From Marinobacter caseinilyticus (lineage in GTDB: Bacteria > Pseudomonadota > Gammaproteobacteria > Pseudomonadales > Oleiphilaceae), in assembly GCF_011074955.1 (NCBI RefSeq), contig NZ_WUQJ01000022.1, positions 62,001-126,000 of the forward strand: DNA of 64,000 nt. The letters run 5' to 3'. The notes under the pieces were generated by a model. That model made no database searches, was not told where the DNA came from, and saw only the letters and a list, made by a program, of their open reading frames with translations. Positions 8,368-15,566 of the stretch are shown one piece after another; the stretch's first letter is position 1, and the number at the start of each line of letters is the position of its first letter. The translations under genes and the position numbers were made by a program.

Positions 8368-9431
8368 GCTCCTGACTCGAGTGAGGTTGACCCGGGCATG
8401 AGTACGATTTTACCTACCACGCCTCCCTTCTCGAGCAACTCGTGCGCTTGTCTTGCCTCGGTAAGGGGAAATCGTCGCGCCACAAGTGGTTTGACCTTTC
8501 GCTGTTGCAGCAGATTGAGCAGAGAGGTCAAATCCTGCCTGAACCATTCTGGCTTGAGCCGTTTGAGTGTCTGAATACTGTAGGGAATAATCCGCTTTCG
8601 TCCAGGCAGCAGCCAACCACACATAATGTATAGCCCGAATATGGGGATGCCATGCAGACGATGTCGCCGACCAGTGCGACCGGAATCCAGCCCTACGTTA
8701 CGTAGTGTGGTGGTTGTACCATAACCCACCACTTTACCACCACGACGCAGAGCCTGGCGGGATTGCCAGAGATGGGTGCCAGCGATTGGATCAAAGACAA
8801 CATCCACACCCTCCGCAGTGAGACGGCGGATTTCCGCTATGACGTCCTGCTGCTTGTAATCAATCGGTGTCGCACCCAGTCCGGAAACAGCCGATGCTCC
8901 CTGCGAAGAGGAACAGGTTCCGTACATTTCCAGCCCGGCAAGTCGACCCAACTGCAGGAGCGCTGTGCCAACCCCCCCTGATGCCCCATGAATCAGCGCG
9001 CGCTGACCGGATGTAACATGAGCGGTACGATGCAGCATCTGGTACGCCGTGACATAGTTCAACACCATGCTGACGGCTTCGGCAGGGTCGAGATCAGATG
9101 GTAGTGGCACCAGCTCAGATTCAGGCAAGCAGACACACTCGGCATAAGCGCCATGGATTGGCATCGCGACTACCTTTTGTCCAGGTTCAACACTACCGAC
9201 ACCGTCACCAAGCCTGTCCACTACCCCAACCAGATCCCAACCCGGCGTGTAGGGCACGCGCGGTGTTTCTGGATGCACACCTTCGCGTGCCATAACATCG
9301 GGCATGCCAACTCCGGCTGCCAATACTTTAACGCGCACCTCGCCATGATCAGGTTCCGGGCATTCGTCTTGCACCACCCGAAGCACATCAGGTCCGCCAT
9401 AACGGTTAACAATGATCCGTGTCTGTTTCAT
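8361..9431 (-). CDS. Medium-chain dehydrogenase/reductase, quinone-oxidoreductase type (cassette gene)
   Basis: A 356-residue MDR protein. The N-terminal GroES-like domain carries 'GVGMPDVMAREG' and 'PYTPGWDLVGVVDRLG'. The Rossmann domain has the nucleotide-binding GASGGVGTALLQLG (about 148-161). The catalytic-zinc ligands of alcohol dehydrogenases are absent, so it is probably an NADPH-dependent quinone or enone reductase. Its TAA stop lies inside the following attC. At 1.07 kb it is one of the longest genes in the array. Confidence 0.85.
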   Translation of the reverse strand: MKQTRIIVNRYGGPDVLRVVQDECPEPDHGEVRVKVLAAGVGMPDVMAREGVHPETPRVPYTPGWDLVGVVDRLGDGVGSVEPGQKVVAMPIHGAYAECVCLPESELVPLPSDLDPAEAVSMVLNYVTAYQMLHRTAHVTSGQRALIHGASGGVGTALLQLGRLAGLEMYGTCSSSQGASAVSGLGATPIDYKQQDVIAEIRRLTAEGVDVVFDPIAGTHLWQSRQALRRGGKVVGYGTTTTLRNVGLDSGRTGRRHRLHGIPIFGLYIMCGWLLPGRKRIIPYSIQTLKRLKPEWFRQDLTSLLNLLQQRKVKPLVARRFPLTEARQAHELLEKGGVVGKIVLMPGSTSLESGAT

Positions 9432-9470
9432 GGCCCAGCCCCTTCCTTTGGGTCAACCATACTTTTGCAG

Positions 9471-9540
9471 CATCACAAACGACAGGCACTCTGCCGGCTC
9501 CCACGGCCGAACGCCACGTACGGATGCGAACTGTTACAGC
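9471..9540 (-). repeat. attC site 3' of the 101-residue membrane protein cassette
   Basis: Minus-strand sense: the left box GCTGTAAC holds the TAA stop of the upstream gene. The centre has a CGGCCG.../GCCGGC palindrome, and the right end is TGTCGTTTGTG. Ends and spacing fit attC, but the right box departs from GTTRRRY. Confidence 0.5.
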
Positions 9541-9839
9541 TTGGGCATGAGACCATGATCCACAGCGTCTCTCAGCCAACCTATACAGAAAGCTAACACA
9601 GCACACACCGCGCCTGCCTGGACGTAGATCAACAAGGCATCAGCAAAACCATGGAACTGGATGAAACCCGCAACCCCTGATTTTCCAATCACCTCCCCTG
9701 ACTCACCAACTTCCCGGACAGGACCCACAGCGACCATCAGAAAATAGGCCCAGGGCAGGATCACGCCAACGATAAAACTTGTGAGGAGGTTTGATTTCAC
9801 GCGACCAACTTTGCATTTGGTTTGGGGCCATGACGCCAA
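9534..9839 (-). CDS. Small two-helix membrane protein (cassette gene)
   Basis: Up to 101 residues with hydrophobic helices near residues 18-40 and 66-90, joined by a polar loop rich in Gly/Glu. I do not recognise it. The stop is a TAA within the attC left box. The start is uncertain: the ATG at 9839 has no clear ribosome binding site, and a GTG at 9800 just ahead of the first helix (VKSNLLTSF) is an alternative. Confidence 0.5.
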   Translation of the reverse strand: MASWPQTKCKVGRVKSNLLTSFIVGVILPWAYFLMVAVGPVREVGESGEVIGKSGVAGFIQFHGFADALLIYVQAGAVCAVLAFCIGWLRDAVDHGLMPKL

Positions 9840-9977
9840 TATTCAGCGGCGGTGCTTGCTCAGCAAATCCGCAAGATTAAGATCAATTTAAATTTGAACA
9901 TACTGGTCCGAAAAAATCCGTCTGCCCCCTCTGGTTTTGGACATGCAAGAAGACTTCGGAGTTACTCACGGGTGATT

Positions 9978-10032
9978 CTTAACGCTGAAGGCAACGGCGC
10001 GTCTCACGCGTCCGCTGGCCTGATTTGTTAAT
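9978..10032 (-). repeat. attC site 3' of the homocysteine methyltransferase-like cassette
   Basis: Minus-strand sense: the left end is TTAACAAATC, the arms GGCCAGCGGACGCG and CGCGCCGTTGCC are partly complementary, and the right end is CAGCGTTAAG. TAACAA on the left and GCGTTA on the right are the classic asymmetric attC ends, and they set the orientation of the array as minus. Confidence 0.75.
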
Positions 10033-10081
10033 AAAAAGAATGCAGGGCACCAACCTTAGACCACTCAACTTCTGTTCTGCG

Positions 10082-10993
10082 CTAGCGGATATTTTCCGTT
10101 AAATACTCGAGATGTTTTCTATCCGTGCCACAACAACCACCAAGCACTTTTATGCCGAAATCTCTATTTAAACCGGCCATCAATCTGCCCCACTCCTCGA
10201 CGGATTCGGACCTCAATTCTTTGGAACCTTCTAGCTCATCATGGCTAAGAGAGGATGCGTTGGCCTGTATACCGATTAACCTTTCAAAGACTTTTCCAGA
10301 CAAACTCGATGGGTTCAAAAATGACGGATAGGAACAGTTTATAAAATAGCCAAGTGGTTTAGTTGTGGTTGTGGTCCTGGCATCGACACATTCGATTGCC
10401 CTCTGAATGCTCGTTCCATCCAAGACCCTGCCATCAGAACCCATCACGAAACTTATGATGTAAGGCAACCCCGTGGCTTCCATTGCTTGAGAAATGCCAG
10501 CTGCCTCTTCGACTGAAGGCAACGTGACTGCAATTAAAAAATCAACTCCTGCGCTAGCTAACTCTTTGATCTGCCATGTATGGAACTTGCTTGCCTCATC
10601 CAGTGACAATCCTTCTTGAGGCAAATAGCAATCGTTTTTACAGCCAATCAAACCACCGATCTTAACGGGTACTTTCCTGGGCTCTTCGGCAACCAGTTCC
10701 TTGAGGAAATGTGCCGCCTCAACATTAATGCTCTGTGAGTAATTTGAAGCCTGCACTCTCTCTTTGTTTGCCCGCCAAGCAGGTGTACAAAGCAATATAG
10801 GTCGATCGGTAGTCTCGGCGATGCCTAAGTATTCATCGTATACGCTCCGCAACTCTGCTCTACCCTCGTCACTGTAGATCAAAGGGGCGTGAACTAAACT
10901 CTTGTCCAGCTCTATCCTCTTGCTGCGACGGAGTCTTTCGACAACAGCTGCCTCGGCTAGAATAAAGCGATGATTTTCTAGGAGCTCTCTCAT
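10082..10993 (-). CDS. Homocysteine S-methyltransferase family protein (cassette gene)
   Basis: A 303-residue barrel protein. It has the zinc-thiolate motif GGCCG near residues 285-289 and the third Cys in 'YFINCSYP' about 65 residues earlier, so all three zinc ligands of the family are present. The N-terminal 'GG' turn with the usual Asp is less typical. Likely role: transfer of a methyl group from S-methylmethionine or a similar donor to homocysteine or another thiol/selenol. AT-richer than the flanking chromosome, which supports acquisition. It is separated from its attC by about 50 bp. Confidence 0.8.
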   Translation of the reverse strand: MRELLENHRFILAEAAVVERLRRSKRIELDKSLVHAPLIYSDEGRAELRSVYDEYLGIAETTDRPILLCTPAWRANKERVQASNYSQSINVEAAHFLKELVAEEPRKVPVKIGGLIGCKNDCYLPQEGLSLDEASKFHTWQIKELASAGVDFLIAVTLPSVEEAAGISQAMEATGLPYIISFVMGSDGRVLDGTSIQRAIECVDARTTTTTKPLGYFINCSYPSFLNPSSLSGKVFERLIGIQANASSLSHDELEGSKELRSESVEEWGRLMAGLNRDFGIKVLGGCCGTDRKHLEYLTENIR

Positions 10994-11018
10994 TTGAAAC
11001 TCTCGGGGAATTTAATTC

Positions 11019-11070
11019 GTTAACGCCAGAGCTCAGGGGCGCGAAGCGTCCCCTGAGCACTTTGTTAGTT
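11019..11070 (-). repeat. attC site 3' of the SRPBCC cassette
   Basis: Minus-strand sense: the left box is AACTAACAAAG (the TAA is the stop of the upstream gene). The arms GCTCAGGGG and CCCCTGAGC are exact complements, and the right end is CTGGCGTTAACG. This is the clearest attC in the window, at 52 bp. Confidence 0.85.
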
Positions 11071-11478
11071 GTTCTTGCTCTCAACGTGCTTCTTGAAGTT
11101 ATTCAGGATACTGAGCCAGCCCTGCCTTTGCTGTTCCGCTGAGTTCTCAGCTTCCGCTTCGAAAGTTTCTATGACCTTAACGCCGTTTTGTGTTTCTATA
11201 AATTGCACCTCAACTTTACGATCATCTCCAAGCTTGGAGTGAATCGATTTGCAAGGGTTTATTTCAGTGAACTTCCCCTCAAAATCAAAACCCGCTGAAC
11301 CATCTTTCGCTTCCATCCGGTAGTTGAAGCTGCCACCTGCCTCAAGCTCCAACTCTGCTCTCGGGCAACACCATTCTTCGATGGCAAAGTTCCAACGAGT
11401 AATATCCTCAGGCGTCACCCAAGCGTTCCAAACCGTATCCAGACGCGCATTTACTTCAGTTTCGATTGAAATTTTCAT
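11065..11478 (-). CDS. SRPBCC / AHSA1-like domain protein (cassette gene)
   Basis: A 137-residue START-like (SRPBCC) domain protein. 'VNARLDTVWNAWVTPEDITRW' opens the fold, 'GGSFNYRMEAKDGS' is the central sheet, and 'VIETFEAEAENSAEQQRQGW' with 'ILNNFKKHVE' ends in the C-terminal helix. The family (Activator of Hsp90 ATPase homologue 1-like) binds hydrophobic ligands. The ATG at 11478 has a GGAGTGAGT ribosome binding site. The frame is open upstream into the preceding attC, which is another reason to use this start. Confidence 0.85.
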   Translation of the reverse strand: MKISIETEVNARLDTVWNAWVTPEDITRWNFAIEEWCCPRAELELEAGGSFNYRMEAKDGSAGFDFEGKFTEINPCKSIHSKLGDDRKVEVQFIETQNGVKVIETFEAEAENSAEQQRQGWLSILNNFKKHVESKNN

Positions 11479-11596
11479 ACTCACTCCTATCGGGGTCATA
11501 GCGGAAGCAATAAGGCCTTTGATCATAGCCTCACGAACTTGTCGAATAGGGCAAATGAAAATCGACACCGTTACAAGCCCTGAAGTCGGCACGCGT

Positions 11597-11662
11597 GGCA
11601 ACTAAGGCCTTGGGTAAGCTGCCGCAGCGTAGTACCGGTGGAATTCCCCCACTTGTTATGAC
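11597..11662 (-). repeat. attC site 3' of the decayed two-gene cassette
   Basis: Minus-strand sense: the left box GGTCATAACAAG carries the stop of the upstream frame, and the right end GGCCTTAGTTGCC is a decayed GCGTTAGTTGCC. The inner palindrome is weak. The left end is typical of attC and the right end looks mutated. Confidence 0.55.
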
Positions 11663-11903
11663 CGGTTGGGGCCGCCCATTATGATCTTGGCTAAAGTCAC
11701 CAGTCCTGAACTGGTTAGGGCCAATGCCAGGAACCAGGTTGTCCATATGCCAAAAGCATACCCATAATCTAATTCGCACTTAGGCGCATCAGCGTTAACG
11801 CAAAACTCTCCCATCGCATTGTGCTGAAGACCTACATACAATATGTAGCATGTAGCTGGCAATTAGCGCCGACACAATTACACACACAATGATTGCTTTT
11901 TTC
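11656..11903 (-). pseudogene. Frameshifted small membrane protein (second gene of decayed cassette)
   Basis: The ATG at 11903 opens MKKAIIVCVIVSALIASYML, a good membrane helix or signal. The frame is then lost, and the plausible continuation (YVGLQHNAMGEF, then a second helix FLALALTSSGLVTLAKIIMG) lies in another frame and ends at 11656. A small indel within the repeat-like ATGCTACATATTGTATGTAG region would explain the shift. The start overlaps the end of the upstream gene remnant as ATGA, so the two genes were probably translationally coupled. A sequencing error is the alternative. Confidence 0.45.
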
Positions 11904-12447
11904 ATGCCGCGCACCCTTGCTGTACCCATGGTTTTTCTTGCATGAGCTTTGCTACTCAGGCGCCATATTCATTAACTTTTTCTGTGCCGAGGAAATGGTA
12001 TATTGTTGCTACTTTTCTTGATGTGGGATCTTTGACTCGAGCCGTTATGCGAGCCAGGAGGATGATGCCAAACTCAATATTATAAAAAGGGCATTCCAAG
12101 TTCTCTTTGGTGACACCCAGCTCCCGCCAATACTTGTAATGCAAATTCATCGGGAGAATTGTCTTCCGGTATGGATAGAACTTGTCATACCAGCCATGAG
12201 TGGTTTCCATGTACATGATGGCTCTCGCGAGGTTTGGTTAAGCTCATGCTTGATAGCAAGAGTCTGAATCAAACCACCTTGAGACTTGGCTCGCAATCTC
12301 CAGTTCATACAGCGGCTCTGCACCAACAGCTGATGGATTTTCCTCAATATTGAAAAACGCAGGAGAGTCTTTGATGATGCTTTCCTTCCTTGACTTACGA
12401 TCCGATAAAACTGGATTTTTTTCACTTAGTTCTCCGAACTTTTCCAT
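11900..12447 (-). pseudogene. Broken gene, transglycosylase-like, first gene of decayed cassette
   Basis: Three pieces in different frames line up as one protein of about 180 residues. Piece one runs from the ATG at 12447 (MEKFGELSEK...) to RWFDSDSCYQ. Piece two is IKHELNQT. Piece three is ARAIMYMETTHGWYDKFYPY onward to KVNEYGA. A TGA then follows where CGA would continue into VAKLMQEKPW, ending at 11900. So there are two frameshifts and one nonsense change. The METTHGWYD segment, with Glu ahead of a Thr-His-Gly turn, recalls lytic transglycosylase-type catalytic regions, but that identity is weak. Confidence 0.55.
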
Positions 12448-12450
12448 GTA

Positions 12451-12531
12451 GCCAAGCTAAGCGGCGGCCTGACAAGGCCGTCCGGTCGAGGCCCGTTTGG
12501 GCCGAAACAAACTTAAGCGACTTGTTATGGC
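12451..12531 (-). repeat. attC site 3' of the 119-residue hypothetical cassette
   Basis: Minus-strand sense: the left end is GCCATAACAAGTCGC (its TAA is the upstream stop) and the right end is GCCGCCGCTTAGCTTGGC, where GCTTAG stands for GTTAG. The inner stem GGCCCAAACGGGCC adds secondary structure. Length is 81 bp. Confidence 0.65.
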
Positions 12532-12884
12532 TGGTAGTTGAATGGACGCAACAATAGATAAAACCATGTGCTCATCCACCTCAAAACACTTACCCGCCGA
12601 AATCTGTCCAATGTCTGGTATAGCTGCCTAGTTACTTCTTCAGGCGCATCGTTAATAGGAAAGATATCAATGCTATCGCCTGGAGTGCAGAGAACGAAGT
12701 CGTGATTTTTAAATTTAAATTCTGCCTGATAGTCATCGGTAAGAAGCCTAGACTTCTTCGAAAGAACTTCGACAGAAGCCTGGCTGCGCAAAAAGGCCAG
12801 TACGGAAGTTGGTGAATACTGATAGTCCTCGCCCATAGACAGGCGAAGATTGCCTTCATGTTCGTAGATACGAGCTTTACTCAA
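12525..12884 (-). CDS. Hypothetical protein (cassette gene)
   Basis: A 119-residue mixed alpha/beta protein with no family I can name. It has a central 'YQAEFKFKNHDFVLCTPGDSIDIFPI' strand pair, a C-terminal amphipathic helix and a hydrophobic end (WMSTWFYLLLRPF) that may lie on the membrane. Its TAA stop is inside the attC box, so it clearly belongs to a cassette. AT-richer than the surrounding chromosome. Confidence 0.6.
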   Translation of the reverse strand: MSKARIYEHEGNLRLSMGEDYQYSPTSVLAFLRSQASVEVLSKKSRLLTDDYQAEFKFKNHDFVLCTPGDSIDIFPINDAPEEVTRQLYQTLDRFRRVSVLRWMSTWFYLLLRPFNYQP

Positions 12885-12899
12885 AGCTTACATCCGATA

Positions 12900-12972
12900 G
12901 CCATAACGCTCCAAACAACCGCCGCTATAAGTACCGGCGCTTATTGCGGTCGGCTGCTTTGGCTTTTTATGC
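12900..12972 (-). repeat. attC site 3' of the DUF4160/DUF2442 cassette
   Basis: Minus-strand sense: the left end is GCATAAAAAGCC (GCATAAC with one change) and the right end is TTTGGAGCGTTATGGC. The inner arms are AAGCGCCGG and the partly complementary TAGCGGCGG. Length is 73 bp. Confidence 0.7.
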
Positions 12973-12976
12973 ACAA

Positions 12977-13222
12977 CTATATTTTGCCCCGGTAAAGGTC
13001 TTCTACAGGGAATATCATCGTGTAATCATCCCAATTCAGATTTCCGTCAACTACGTCGAAGGTCAAAAATCCTTCCTCTGTCTTATACCGGTCGTAGTCC
13101 GGGTGTCCATTGGAGAAAATGAACGGAGCGAAATCAACAAGCTGTATGTGGCCGTCGCTGAACGTCAGTTCCAGGATATGAGACTTTACGTGCTTTACCT
13201 TTTTAATAGATAGCTCGGACAT
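12977..13222 (-). CDS. DUF2442 domain protein (cassette gene)
   Basis: An 81-residue protein matching DUF2442: 'VKHVKSHILELTFSDGHIQLVDFAPFI' followed by 'FLTFDVVDGNLNWDDYTMIFP'. DUF2442 genes are commonly paired with DUF4160 genes in the manner of toxin-antitoxin modules. Here the pair overlaps by 20 bp, with DUF4160 first. I chose the ATG at 13222 because the longer frame (from 13255) adds only an unconserved basic stretch. No function is proven for this pair. Confidence 0.8.
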   Translation of the reverse strand: MSELSIKKVKHVKSHILELTFSDGHIQLVDFAPFIFSNGHPDYDRYKTEEGFLTFDVVDGNLNWDDYTMIFPVEDLYRGKI

Positions 13223-13520
13223 TCCGCACCTTTTGAGTGATGATCTTTGGGACAATAGGCTTCTTTTTCACAAAATAGTCTACCCACTGGTTGACGATGT
13301 CCTCCGCATAGGCGCGAACGAATTCCTCGAACTCCTTCCGCTTTTTAGTCTCCAGACCTGGACCTTTATCTTTAAGAGTAATTTTCTGGATGCGCCCATT
13401 CAAGAAGTGGATCTCCGCCTTGGTCTCTCTACCGCAGTGCTTTCCGTGCACATGTATCGGCTCATGTTCGTTGCTGTAGAAAAACAGAACTATTCCCAAG
13501 TACTCGTATAGTTTAGGCAT
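13203..13520 (-). CDS. DUF4160 domain protein (cassette gene)
   Basis: A 105-residue protein with the DUF4160 signature 'GIVLFFYSNEHEPIHVHGKH' near the N-terminus and a basic C-terminal region. The His-rich EPIHVH turn is the family hallmark. It overlaps the downstream DUF2442 gene, so the two are co-translated. It starts about 40 bp after the attC right box, as expected for the first gene of a cassette. Confidence 0.82.
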   Translation of the reverse strand: MPKLYEYLGIVLFFYSNEHEPIHVHGKHCGRETKAEIHFLNGRIQKITLKDKGPGLETKKRKEFEEFVRAYAEDIVNQWVDYFVKKKPIVPKIITQKVRNVRAIY

Positions 13521-13560
13521 TCTCGATCTCCTTATCGCCTAGGTGAATTATTGTTTCCTT

Positions 13561-13638
13561 GCATAACGCCCCCCATCACCGGTGGCAAAACCGGCGCGAA
13601 GCAGAGGTTTTGGCATCCGGTGCATGGCTTAGTTATGC
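13561..13638 (-). repeat. attC site 3' of the higBA cassette
   Basis: Minus-strand sense: the left end is GCATAACTAAGCC, whose TAA is the higA stop. The arms CACCGGATGCC.../...CACCGGTGATG flank a GGTTTTGCC/GGCAAAACC-like palindrome, and the right end is GGGGGGCGTTATGC. The outer boxes GCATAAC and GTTATGC are exact complements. A textbook 78-bp attC. Confidence 0.88.
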
Positions 13639-13947
13639 AGCATGTAGCGGCTTGATCCGATCAACTTCTTTCTTGACCGACTGAGCCGCCGTCCAAAGAT
13701 CAACAGATCGCTGCGCATTCAACCAAAATTCCGGAGAGTTACTAAACAAACGGGCAAGCCGAAGCGCCATTTCCGGACTGACAGCGCGGCGCTCGCGCAG
13801 TAATTCATTAACTGACTGGCGAGAGACACCCAGAGATTCAGCCAGCCCCGCAACCGTCAGGCCATAATCCGGCAGGAAGTCCTCTCTCAGCATTTCACCC
13901 GGATGAGTCGGCTTGCGTTGCATGCCGGCAGTGTTAGGAATAGCCAT
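13633..13947 (-). CDS. higA: HigA family antitoxin
   Basis: A 104-residue XRE-type antitoxin. The HigA signature 'THPGEMLREDFLPDYGLT' is followed by a helix-turn-helix 'VAGLAESLGVSRQSVNELL' and 'ALRLARLFSNSPEFWLNAQ'. It neutralises HigB and represses the operon. It lies just after higB (about 14 bp), the reversed toxin-first order typical of hig modules. The start MAIPNTAG at 13947 sits 8 bases after GAGG; two earlier in-frame ATGs are too close to it. The stop lies in the attC. Confidence 0.9.
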   Translation of the reverse strand: MAIPNTAGMQRKPTHPGEMLREDFLPDYGLTVAGLAESLGVSRQSVNELLRERRAVSPEMALRLARLFSNSPEFWLNAQRSVDLWTAAQSVKKEVDRIKPLHAA

Positions 13948-13961
13948 AATCATCACCTCAC

Positions 13962-14243
13962 TCAGTGGTAGTCACACACTTCGACCTCATACGCATCGCC
14001 GTCTTCAAAACGAAAACAGATACGCCACTGATCATTTATTGAAATCGAGTGCTGCCCCTGCCTGTTTCCGGAAAGTGGGTGAAGGCGATTGCCGGGCGGC
14101 ACCTTCAAGTCCTCCAACTGTCCGGCCAGATTCACGTATTCAAGTTTTCTGGCAGCTCTCGGTGCGACATCCGCAGGAAACTTTTTTGTCTTGCCTTTGG
14201 CGTACAGCTCTTGAGTTCGTTTGTCAGCGAAGGATTTGATCAT
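13962..14243 (-). CDS. higB: HigB family mRNA-interferase toxin
   Basis: A 93-residue RelE/ParE-superfamily toxin. 'MIKSFADKRTQELYAKGK' opens the protein, 'LPVSGNRQGQHSISI'-like core is represented here by LSGNRQGQHSISINDQWRI, and CFRFEDGDAYEVEVCDYH ends it. HigB cleaves mRNA on the ribosome. A consensus promoter places the predicted transcription start at or next to the ATG, so the mRNA may be leaderless. This is the first cassette of the array as seen, next to its right-hand boundary. Confidence 0.9.
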   Translation of the reverse strand: MIKSFADKRTQELYAKGKTKKFPADVAPRAARKLEYVNLAGQLEDLKVPPGNRLHPLSGNRQGQHSISINDQWRICFRFEDGDAYEVEVCDYH

Positions 14244-14250
14244 GCGACAA

Positions 14251-14279
14251 AGTGTATTCTGTCACGTGACACGTGTCAA
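14251..14279 (-). promoter_or_regulatory. higBA promoter and operator
   Basis: Minus strand: -35 TTGACA (14279-14274), 17-base spacer, -10 TACACT (14256-14251). The spacer holds two overlapping perfect palindromes, GACACGTGTC (14268-14277) and TGTCACGTGACA (14260-14271). They are good candidates for HigA operators. Start of transcription would fall at about 14244-14243, on the higB ATG. Confidence 0.7.
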
Positions 14280-14296
14280 TACGGCGGTTAGCAACT

Positions 14297-14303
14297 GCAT
14301 AAC
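14297..14303 (-). other. Right-hand cassette boundary (lone GTTATGC box)
   Basis: On the minus strand GTTATGC is followed by AGTTGC, as at the starts of cassettes in this array. No attC palindrome lies to its right (the flank is TACAAAT). It could be the recombination point of an attI site or the scar of a lost upstream cassette. Confidence 0.4.
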
Positions 14304-14483
14304 ATTTGTATATAAGTCTCCACGACCATTTTGCCCGCGACTCATATTTCCAAAAAGTAACGTTTAAAACTAGGCAGAAAATAGCTTTAGGTCAATGAGT
14401 TCCGGCGATATTGGTGAGTTCGGCACCTACAAAAGTGATTATTCCGACTACTATCCCCATATTTCTTTCTTTTTTTTCATTGC

Positions 14484-14546
14484 AAAACCGGGACAGAATT
14501 ATTTAAGCAAGTTCGACAGGCCTAAAAATAAATCTGTCCCGGTTTC
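14484..14546. repeat. REP/MITE-like inverted repeat
   Basis: AAACCGGGACAGAATTATTT near 14485 is repeated in inverted form as AAATAAATCTGTCCCGGTTT ending near 14545, with one or two mismatches and a centre of about 20 bp. The same GGGACAGATTTATTT-type arm is, from memory, common beside RAYT-type transposases in gammaproteobacteria. No transposase lies next to it here. The rest of 14304-14800 holds no recognisable gene. Confidence 0.6.
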
Positions 14547-14581
14547 CGGGCACCGATGATTTTTTGGGGGCGAAAGCCAGG

Positions 14582-14602
14582 GGATAGCTCGGTGAGCTAT
14601 CC
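14582..14602. repeat. Perfect short hairpin
   Basis: GGATAGCTC, a 3-base loop, then GAGCTATCC: nine exact base pairs. No T-tract follows on either strand, so it is not an obvious terminator. It lies about 200 bp upstream of the toxin gene start. Confidence 0.5.
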
Positions 14603-15566
14603 GAACCCGAAAACCACAATACCATTGCTGACGGCCAAGCCGCCGGGCCTCTTGATGCAGAAAGCCTGGGTACTCGACAGATTGAAGGCAGATAGCGATC
14701 CTCAATTCGCGCAAGGCCGGTGGCGCACTCAGGGAAAGTTTGTTAGTTTTCGCATTGCAGGAAGCACCGCACATGAACAACACATATTCAAGGAAGAACT
14801 ATGGCCTCATCAATCTACTACCCCAGAACTGTATTCTCCTCTCAGGAGCTCGCCAAAAACATCTGTCCTGCGGACATGACCTCCGAGGAATTTGAGCAAA
14901 AGTTTCTGTCTGCCAACGGGTTATCCGCTGGTAACAATTCCATCTGCCCACCCAACAGGCCAGTCGCCGTGCCGTCAGCTGATCAGGGTGAATCTGTAGG
15001 TCTGGGTCCGATAAGAGCCTGTACGTTTGAAGAACAACAGACGCTAGCGCACCTGAGTCGCTATGCCGGTGGCGCCGCCGTGATGGGACTGGCCGACCTG
15101 CTATGGGATACCAAAATCCCTAATGTCATTGGTGACCTGAACACGTTTGGTGGCAACGGCATGGGCGCCGCCGTCGCACAATCCAGCAAGGTGTTGGGCG
15201 CCATCAACAAATACGACCTTGCAAACAAGAACTATGAGGATATGAAGAATCACCGGGCGGCTCCCAGAATGGTGAACGCCGCAAAATTGCGAGCGCAAGC
15301 CACCTTCAAGGAAATGAACCAGATTCTCCATGCCAAGTCCTTGAACTACCTGAACAACAACACCTTCAGAATGCGCCAGACCACCAATGCGGCCGGTCGG
15401 ACCGTGTGGGAGTCCATTCCTGTACGCGATATAGCGGATGTGCAAAAGCTCTCCAGGCTTGCCAAGGCTGGCCGTGTGGTCGGCCCCGGGTTTATCGTGC
15501 TCGATGGCTATTTGCGTGCCAACAGTGTTTACCATAGCCGGAATAACAACGATCCCAACTGGGAGC

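Larger units (their letters stand above)
6777..14303 (-). mobile_element. Integron gene-cassette array without integrase (CALIN-like)
   Basis: A run of about eleven short transcription units, all on the minus strand, functionally unrelated and of varied base composition. They are separated by 50-90 bp imperfect palindromes with attC-type ends. In minus-strand sense the left box is NCATAAC/NCTAAC and the right box is GCGTTATGC, GCGTTAAG, GCGTTAAC or decayed forms of these. Six genes end on a TAA that forms part of the left attC box, a hallmark of gene cassettes. No integrase gene adjoins the array. The left limit is uncertain (DUF3291 or slightly beyond). The right limit is a lone GTTATGC box at 14297-14303. 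Confidence 0.8.

Noticed and set aside
14556..14879. Plus-strand frame overlapping the toxin gene start
   Set aside because: No ribosome binding site or conserved content, and it overlaps the better-supported start at 14801 in another frame.
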